This document shows, in pieces, positions 59,565-64,000 of a stretch of DNA of 64,000 nucleotides. Under the pieces are notes generated by a model that worked only from the letters and a program-made list of their open reading frames with translations, did no database searches and was not told the DNA's origin. Numbering within the stretch: the first letter of the stretch is position 1; each line of letters opens with the position of its first letter. The stretch is taken from positions 1 through 64,000 of the forward strand of contig CABURV010000001.1 in assembly GCA_902494035.1 (NCBI GenBank), read 5' to 3'. The position numbers and the translations under genes are program-made. Source of the stretch: an uncultured Collinsella sp. (GTDB lineage Bacteria; Actinomycetota; Coriobacteriia; Coriobacteriales; Coriobacteriaceae).

Positions 59565-60725
59565 ATGGAGATCACCAAGGATATCCGCTACGTTGGCGTC
59601 GACGATCACGACATTGACCTGTTCGAGGGCCAGTACGATGTGTCCGAGAACGGTATGGCATACAACAGCTACGTTATCTTGGGCGATAAAATCGCTGTCG
59701 CTGATTCGGTCGACGGCGGCTTTGTTGACGAGTGGCTCGGTAACATCGAAGCCGTGCTCGATGGCCGTACGCCCGACTACCTGGTCGTCCATCACATGGA
59801 GCCCGATCACTCCGCCGGTATCGCCGCTTTTATGGAGCGCTACCCCCAGGCCCAGATCGTGGCAAGCATGGGCGCTTTCCGCATGATGGTCAACTACTTT
59901 GGCACCGACTTCCCCGAGCGCAAGATGGTCGTCAAAGAGGGCGATGTGCTCGACCTGGGTGGCCACAGCCTAACGTTTGTCGGCGCCCCCAACGTGCACT
60001 GGCCCGAGGTGATCTTCTCCTACGAGTCCACCGACAAGGTGCTCTTTAGTGCCGACGGCTTTGGCAAGTTCGGCGCCAACGACATCGAGGACCCGGAAGG
60101 CTGGGCTTGCGAAGCGCGCCGCTACTACTTTGGCATCGTCGGTAAGTTCGGCAAATTCGTGCAGACTGTGCTCAAGAAGGCCGCCGATCTGGATATCCAG
60201 ATCATCTGTCCGCTCCATGGTCCTGTTCTTACCGAGAATCTGGGCTATTACCTCGACACCTACAACACCTGGTCGAGCTATCAGCCCGAGGACGAGGGCA
60301 TCACGATTGCCTATGCGAGCGTGTACGGCCATCTGAAGGCCGCCGTTGAGGAGCTTGCGTCTGCGCTCGAGGCCCGCGGCCAGAAGGTTTCCGTCTTTGA
60401 CTTGGCTCGCGACGACATGGCCGAGGCCGTTGAGGATGCGTTCCGCTATGACCGTCTGGTGCTCGCCTCCATCACCTATCAGGGCGAGATCTTCCCGTTC
60501 ATGAGCACCTTTATCCACACGCTTGCCGAGCACGCCTATCAGAACCGTACGGTGGCGCTCGTTGAGGCCGGCTCCTGGGCGCCCACCGCTGCCAAGGTTA
60601 TGACCAAGGAGCTCGAGGGCATGAAGGACATCACCCTGGCGCAGAACAAGGTGACCGTGCTGGGCTCGCTCAACGACGCCTCGCGCGCTCAGATCGAGGT
60701 TCTCGCCGACGAGCTGTCCAAGTAG
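59565..60725 (+). CDS. Flavodiiron protein (FprA-type)
   Basis: This 386-residue protein has a metallo-beta-lactamase-like domain with iron ligands in HHMEPDHSAG and the later FSADGFGKFG and CPLHGPVL stretches, followed by a C-terminal flavodoxin domain (IAYASVYGHLKAAVEELASAL) that binds FMN. Such enzymes reduce O2 or NO to protect anaerobes. Met 59565 with AGGAGG is chosen. A perfect terminator follows; no rubredoxin gene is adjacent. Confidence 0.92.
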   Translation: MEITKDIRYVGVDDHDIDLFEGQYDVSENGMAYNSYVILGDKIAVADSVDGGFVDEWLGNIEAVLDGRTPDYLVVHHMEPDHSAGIAAFMERYPQAQIVASMGAFRMMVNYFGTDFPERKMVVKEGDVLDLGGHSLTFVGAPNVHWPEVIFSYESTDKVLFSADGFGKFGANDIEDPEGWACEARRYYFGIVGKFGKFVQTVLKKAADLDIQIICPLHGPVLTENLGYYLDTYNTWSSYQPEDEGITIAYASVYGHLKAAVEELASALEARGQKVSVFDLARDDMAEAVEDAFRYDRLVLASITYQGEIFPFMSTFIHTLAEHAYQNRTVALVEAGSWAPTAAKVMTKELEGMKDITLAQNKVTVLGSLNDASRAQIEVLADELSK

Positions 60726-60748
60726 CGACACATTCACTTCTGATGCTC

Positions 60749-60782
60749 AACCACCACAAAGGAGACCTTTGTGGTGGTTTTT
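60749..60782 (+). terminator. Terminator after the flavodiiron gene
   Basis: AACCACCACAAAGG pairs with CCTTTGTGGTGGTT around a 3-nt loop, followed by TTTG. Confidence 0.88.
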
Positions 60783-60784
60783 GT

Positions 60785-61588
60785 TTAAGTGCCGGCGACG
60801 ATGAGGGCTGGACGTGAGCTGTCAGTGGCCTCGGCGATCGAGGTGGCGACGGCATGGTCGGGGTCACGGTCCATCACGATGGAGTCGACATCGGCAAGCT
60901 CGGCAAAGCAGTACATGCCGCGTCCGTTAACCTTGCTGGCGTCCATGAGGGCGACGCTTTGACGGGCGGCACCGACCATAGCCGCTTTGGTCTCGGCCAT
61001 CTGCGGAAAGTCGGTCGTAAAGCCGCAGCCGGGAACAAAAGCTCCAGGGCACATGACGGCAAGGTCGGCGTGGACCATTTGGAGCGCCTGCATGGTAAGT
61101 GGGCCGTACAGATAGCGATGACCTTTGCGCAGTGCCCCGCCCAGCATGACGACATCGACTGAGGGCATGCTCTCGTCAATATAATCGGCGATGGTAATGT
61201 CGGCCGCGATAACGGTGATGCCGTTGCGCTGATCGAGGAGCCGGACGAACTCGAGCGCCGTGGTGCCCGAGTCGACGAGCAGCGTGTCGCCGTCACCGAC
61301 GAGCTCGATGGCGTTTTGCGCGATGGCCTGCTTGGCGGCGACATTGACATTGATGCGGCGATCCTGCGTGGAGACGGTCAGGCGTTTATGGAGCGATACG
61401 GCACCACCATGTGTGCGGCGCAGCTTGCCTGCTTCGGCGAGCGCGTCCAGGTCGGCGCGGGCGGTGACGGAGGACACGCCAAAGGTCTGGGCGATTTCTG
61501 CTACCTGCACCGAGGCATTATGCTCGAGCATTTCCATGATGGCGGCACGACGCTCATCGGCGAAGGCTCGGGTTGTTGCATGGGCCAT
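60785..61588 (-). CDS. DeoR-family regulator
   Basis: This 267-residue protein has the HTH RRAAIMEMLEHNASVQVAEIAQTFGVSSVTARADLDALAEAGKLRRTHGGAV (residues 13-62) and the sugar-phosphate domain (GDTLLVDSGTTALEFVRLL, ITVIAADITIADYI, VVMLGGALRKGHRYLYG, MDASKVNGRGMYCFAEL). ATG 61588 follows GGAG; an upstream in-frame ATG at 61645 has no good site. It is divergent from the class II aldolase, the probable target, and may answer to a phosphorylated ketohexose. Confidence 0.88.
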   Translation of the reverse strand: MAHATTRAFADERRAAIMEMLEHNASVQVAEIAQTFGVSSVTARADLDALAEAGKLRRTHGGAVSLHKRLTVSTQDRRINVNVAAKQAIAQNAIELVGDGDTLLVDSGTTALEFVRLLDQRNGITVIAADITIADYIDESMPSVDVVMLGGALRKGHRYLYGPLTMQALQMVHADLAVMCPGAFVPGCGFTTDFPQMAETKAAMVGAARQSVALMDASKVNGRGMYCFAELADVDSIVMDRDPDHAVATSIAEATDSSRPALIVAGT

Positions 61589-61922
61589 AGCTGCTCCATT
61601 CTCTGCCAAATTTGCAGGAATTGTGTTGACTCTATTTTCGTTCATTTTCTTTTTGAGTAAGAAAACACCTTTCGATTACTTATCTTTTCTATAAAAGAAA
61701 GACGCTGAACGCCCAAAAATCAATATCGAACACGCCCACTCGGCTCCAATTCCTTCCGTTTACTTTTCAAAAACGACTGTATTGACCTGCATGGGCTCAA
61801 TATCTCACACGTGCAAAGACGCTGAATTTCATACAATGAGCGCAGAAAAACGCAAGGTAAAACGCCTTGTGAACAACTACGCCCGATGTCCAGATGCGGG
61901 CGAGGGAGAGGAGCAAACGCTC
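61589..61922. promoter_or_regulatory. Divergent control region of deoR and the aldolase
   Basis: The region is AT-rich around 61620-61700 with repeated TTTCGTTC, TTTCGATT and TTTTCT half-sites typical of DeoR binding, and TTGACT at about 61625. A frame open from 61782 runs into the aldolase but does not read like its N-terminus. Confidence 0.45.
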
Positions 61923-62780
61923 ATGGCACTTGTTACCACCGAAAAGATGCTCAAGGACGCTCAGACCGGTCATTACGCCGTTGGCGCGTTCAACGTCGAG
62001 AACCTCGAGTTTGTTATGGCCGTTCTGGCCGCTGCCGAGGAGACCAAGTCCCCCGTCATCATGCAGACCACCCCGGGCACCATCAAGACCGCTGGTCTGG
62101 ACTACTTCTACGGCATGGTCAAGGCTGCCGCCGAGCGTGCTTCCGTGCCCGTTGCCCTGCACCTCGATCACGGCGACGGCTATGACCGCTGCATGCAGGC
62201 TTTCCGCACTGGCTACACCTCTGTCATGATCGACGGTTCGCACGAGTCCTTCGAGGACAACATTTCCCTGACCAAGTCCGTCGCCGATGCTGGCCGCGCC
62301 ATGGGCGTGCCCGTCGAGGCCGAGCTCGGTAAGGTTGGCGGCAAGGAGGACGACGGTCCCGCGGTTGAGGGCGAGAGCCCCTACACCGATCCTGCCGAGG
62401 CCAAGGAGTTTGTCGAGCGCACCGGCTGCACCTCCCTCGCAATTGGCGTTGGCACCAGCCACGGCGTGTACACGAGCGATCCGCACATCGAGCAGTCCGT
62501 GGTCAAGGCCATCCGCGACGCCGTCGACGTGCCGCTGGTCCTGCACGGCACCTCCGGTGTGCCCGATGAGCAGGTTGCCGAGGCTGTGAAGAACGGCATC
62601 TGCAAGGTCAACTACGCCACCGAGCTGCGTCAGGCCTACACCAAGGGCTTCATGGCCTACATGGCCGAGAACCCTGGCTGCTTCGATCCCAAGAAGCCGG
62701 CCAAGGAGGGCATGCGTGAGATCACCGAGCTGGTTAAGATCCGCATGACCAACCTCAACTCTGTGGGCAAAGCAGAGTAA
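61923..62780 (+). CDS. Class II fructose/tagatose-bisphosphate aldolase
   Basis: This 285-residue zinc aldolase has TTEKMLKDAQTGHYAVGAFNVENLEF, the zinc ligands in LHLDHGDGYD, IGVGTSHGVY and LHGTSGVPD, and NYATELRQAYTKGF. It belongs to the FbaA/GatY/KbaY group. In this window, with two LacC kinases and no LacD, it is the natural candidate for cleaving tagatose-1,6-bisphosphate to DHAP and glyceraldehyde-3-P; glycolytic fructose-bisphosphate use is also possible. ATG 61923 lies about 11 bp after GAGAGGAG. Confidence 0.88.
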   Translation: MALVTTEKMLKDAQTGHYAVGAFNVENLEFVMAVLAAAEETKSPVIMQTTPGTIKTAGLDYFYGMVKAAAERASVPVALHLDHGDGYDRCMQAFRTGYTSVMIDGSHESFEDNISLTKSVADAGRAMGVPVEAELGKVGGKEDDGPAVEGESPYTDPAEAKEFVERTGCTSLAIGVGTSHGVYTSDPHIEQSVVKAIRDAVDVPLVLHGTSGVPDEQVAEAVKNGICKVNYATELRQAYTKGFMAYMAENPGCFDPKKPAKEGMREITELVKIRMTNLNSVGKAE

Positions 62781-62813
62781 CAGCAAGGGTACTCCGACTC
62801 GCTACATATCCCG

Positions 62814-62939
62814 GGGAGGGACGAGGGCTTTGTTCCCCAATCGTCCTCGGGCATGCAAAAAGCCTCGCTGCGCACTTCGTGCGGCGAGGCTTTTTGCCCC
62901 CCTGCGGAAAGATTGGGGAACTAAGCCCTCGTCCCTCCC
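62814..62939. terminator. Nested palindrome with a bidirectional terminator core
   Basis: Outer arms 62814-62842 and 62911-62939 match at 28 of 29 positions (GGGAGGGACGAGGGCTT and inverse). Inside lies AAAAAGCCTCGC...GCGAGGCTTTTT (about 62856-62895), a perfect two-way terminator. The whole 126 bp can form one long cruciform or RNA stem. Confidence 0.8.
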
Positions 62940-63022
62940 AGGTTGATCTACTCGAGGTCGTCGCCCTTGTGGCGTTGGGGCGGAAATGGGTGGGGCGTCA
63001 GGGCTTCTTTGTTGATGAGGGG

Positions 63023-63232
63023 TTAGTATGCCCGGGCTTGGTTGGGGAAGGTTTTGTCTAGGGATGCTTGGAGCTTTTCGAAGGATGCTCGCAAGTTGAG
63101 GCTCTGATTGGTTGAGCGTTTGGCTTTTGTGGTGGGGGAGTCGAGGAAGCCGTCTCTCTGTGTCGGGGGGAAGGAGAAAAGGTCTGCATGTTTTAGGGAT
63201 GGCTGCTGTGCTGCGTCATTGAAAGAATGCAT
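63023..63232 (-). CDS. Small hypothetical protein
   Basis: This 69-residue ORF begins MHSFNDAAQQPSLKHADLFSFP and ends NLRASFEKLQASLDKTFPNQARAY. GAGGAGG lies about 10 bp before its ATG. A frame just upstream on the same strand ends in DLAAHPVRNLLVDIEEAA at about 63239, possibly the tail of another small protein without a clear start. No family recognised. Apart from these, 62940-63486 contains AAACCGCAGGTA near 63370 and no other clear gene. Confidence 0.35.
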   Translation of the reverse strand: MHSFNDAAQQPSLKHADLFSFPPTQRDGFLDSPTTKAKRSTNQSLNLRASFEKLQASLDKTFPNQARAY

Positions 63233-63486
63233 GCTTATGCGGCCTCCTCGATGTCCACCAAAAGGTTGCGCACGGGGTGTGCTGCTAGGTCCCGTGCGTT
63301 GGCAGTATTATGCCGCGGCTGCTGCAAAGAAGCGCTAAAGAAAGGCTTAACCTGGTTTGGTGTTACGATGAAACCGCAGGTAAAAGCTATCGAGTAACAC
63401 TCTTGCAAGGTTTTGAGCTTAAGGGCTTTCTAAGGTTTATGGCGCGGATGTGGCTCGCCTGTGTGGGGCGTGTGGATGGCTCGTTC

Positions 63487-63999
63487 CTAGCGCTGCGGCC
63501 CTGCGGCGCGCACCTGCTCGATGACCTTTTCCATCGTGGCGTCGATGCGGTCCTTTTTGAGCTCGCATTCCCAGATGGTTATGGGTGTCCAGCCCATTTG
63601 AGTGAGTGCTGTCACGGCAGCGCGGTCGCGCTCGACGTTGCGGCGAAACTTTGCTTCCCAAAACTCAACGTTGCGCTTGGGCTGGCTAGGGTTGCATTTG
63701 GGGCAGCGGTGCCAAAAGCAGCCGTTGACGAAGATGGCAATCTTGCGGCCGGGGAAGGCGATGTCGGGCTTGCCGGGAACCTTCCATTCCAGACGGTATC
63801 CCGTAAGGCCCGCTGCCCGCAGGCGCTGGCGAACGAGCAGCTCGGGTTTGGTGTTCGCACGCTTGTTGCCCTTCATGGACTTTTTTATAGCGGCGCGGCG
63901 GCGCACCAGTTCGCGCTCGTCAGCGGAGAGGTCCGAGGTATCGATGCCGTCGAGCAGACCGGGCTTGGGACGCTTCTTGCTGCGGCGCTTAGGTGCGCG
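63487..63999 (-). CDS. vsr: Very-short-patch-repair (Vsr) type endonuclease, start outside the window
   Basis: The frame is open from the right edge to the stop at 63487. The Vsr core reads SMKGNKRANTKPELLVRQRLRAAG, VPGKPDIAFPGRKIAIFVNGCFWHRCPKC, then NVERDRAAVTALTQMGWTPITIWECEL. The Asp in PGKPD and the His residues of GCFWHRC are the expected catalytic and zinc positions. Vsr nicks T:G mismatches left by deamination of 5-methylcytosine. The N-terminal extension is basic (KRRSKKRPKPG). A GTG at 63906 could be an internal start. No cytosine methylase is seen here. Confidence 0.85.
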   Translation of the reverse strand, partial: RAPKRRSKKRPKPGLLDGIDTSDLSADERELVRRRAAIKKSMKGNKRANTKPELLVRQRLRAAGLTGYRLEWKVPGKPDIAFPGRKIAIFVNGCFWHRCPKCNPSQPKRNVEFWEAKFRRNVERDRAAVTALTQMGWTPITIWECELKKDRIDATMEKVIEQVRAAGPQR

Positions 64000-64000
64000 C

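Noticed and set aside
63108..63338. 76-residue + strand ORF
   Set aside because: It overlaps the better-supported small ORF on the - strand and has no convincing ribosome site.

Overview
The window looks like a chromosomal segment of a gut Actinobacterium of the class Coriobacteriia, most likely Collinsella or a close relative. This is inferred from high-GC coding sequence with AT-rich control regions, an anaerobe-type flavodiiron protein, and an unusually dense set of PTS, lactose/galactose and LacI/DeoR/GntR genes. No rRNA or core marker is present to fix the species.

Layout. Bases 1-10500 are ordinary chromosome, nearly all on the + strand: a protein tail, comF, a nuclease-like protein, a solute-binding lipoprotein, hpf, degV, an oxidoreductase with a Cys/His-rich tail, a membrane protein, a HEAT-like protein, an isocitrate dehydrogenase and an anchored SurA-like protein. 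A small XRE/DUF2975 pair follows on the - strand. Bases 12166-18856 form an amino-sugar locus: mannose-family PTS EIIA, a YajC-like protein, EIIB, EIIC and EIID, a GntR regulator, AgaS and NagA, fitting N-acetylgalactosamine uptake and breakdown. Bases 18932-26251 hold a flavodoxin, lacX-lacC, a nagA remnant, a YhcH-family gene, tRNA-Thr, an orphan EIIB whose active-site His is Tyr, galM and a DeoR regulator. Bases 26684-30447 hold a GntR regulator, a TIM-barrel-like gene and a divergent lactose-type EIICB. An IS200-type element and a truncated deoR copy follow, then a Fic protein.

Bases 33335-48539 hold three tandem lactose-like modules. Each is a lacE (EIICB) plus lacG (6-phospho-beta-galactosidase) pair on the - strand, divergent from its own LacI regulator. 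A single lacF (EIIA) follows. Bases 50107-53371 carry lacA-lacB-lacX-lacC, the tagatose-6-phosphate route. After an AAA/DUF4143 ATPase come galK-galT with a divergent GalR-like regulator (Leloir route), a flavodiiron protein, a DeoR regulator, a class II aldolase able to close the tagatose pathway, and a Vsr-type endonuclease running off the edge. The region is therefore a galactoside super-locus: lactose-type and GalNAc-type sugars enter as phosphosugars, LacAB or AgaS feed tagatose-6-P, LacC and the aldolase complete it, and GalM/K/T take free galactose.

The most striking unexplained structure is a family of twelve 55-bp palindromic units in four clusters at 26372-26667, 33105-33239, 37924-38218 and 43092-43227. 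Unit length is exactly constant, units are separated by unrelated 24-26 bp spacers (79-81 bp period), and the clusters lie at the borders of the sugar modules. Other points of note are a frameshift at the start of the fourth lacE, a recurring CGGTGAACGGT-like motif in front of many sugar genes, long inverted repeats near fic and elsewhere, and duplicated or broken genes that show recombination between paralogous sugar clusters.
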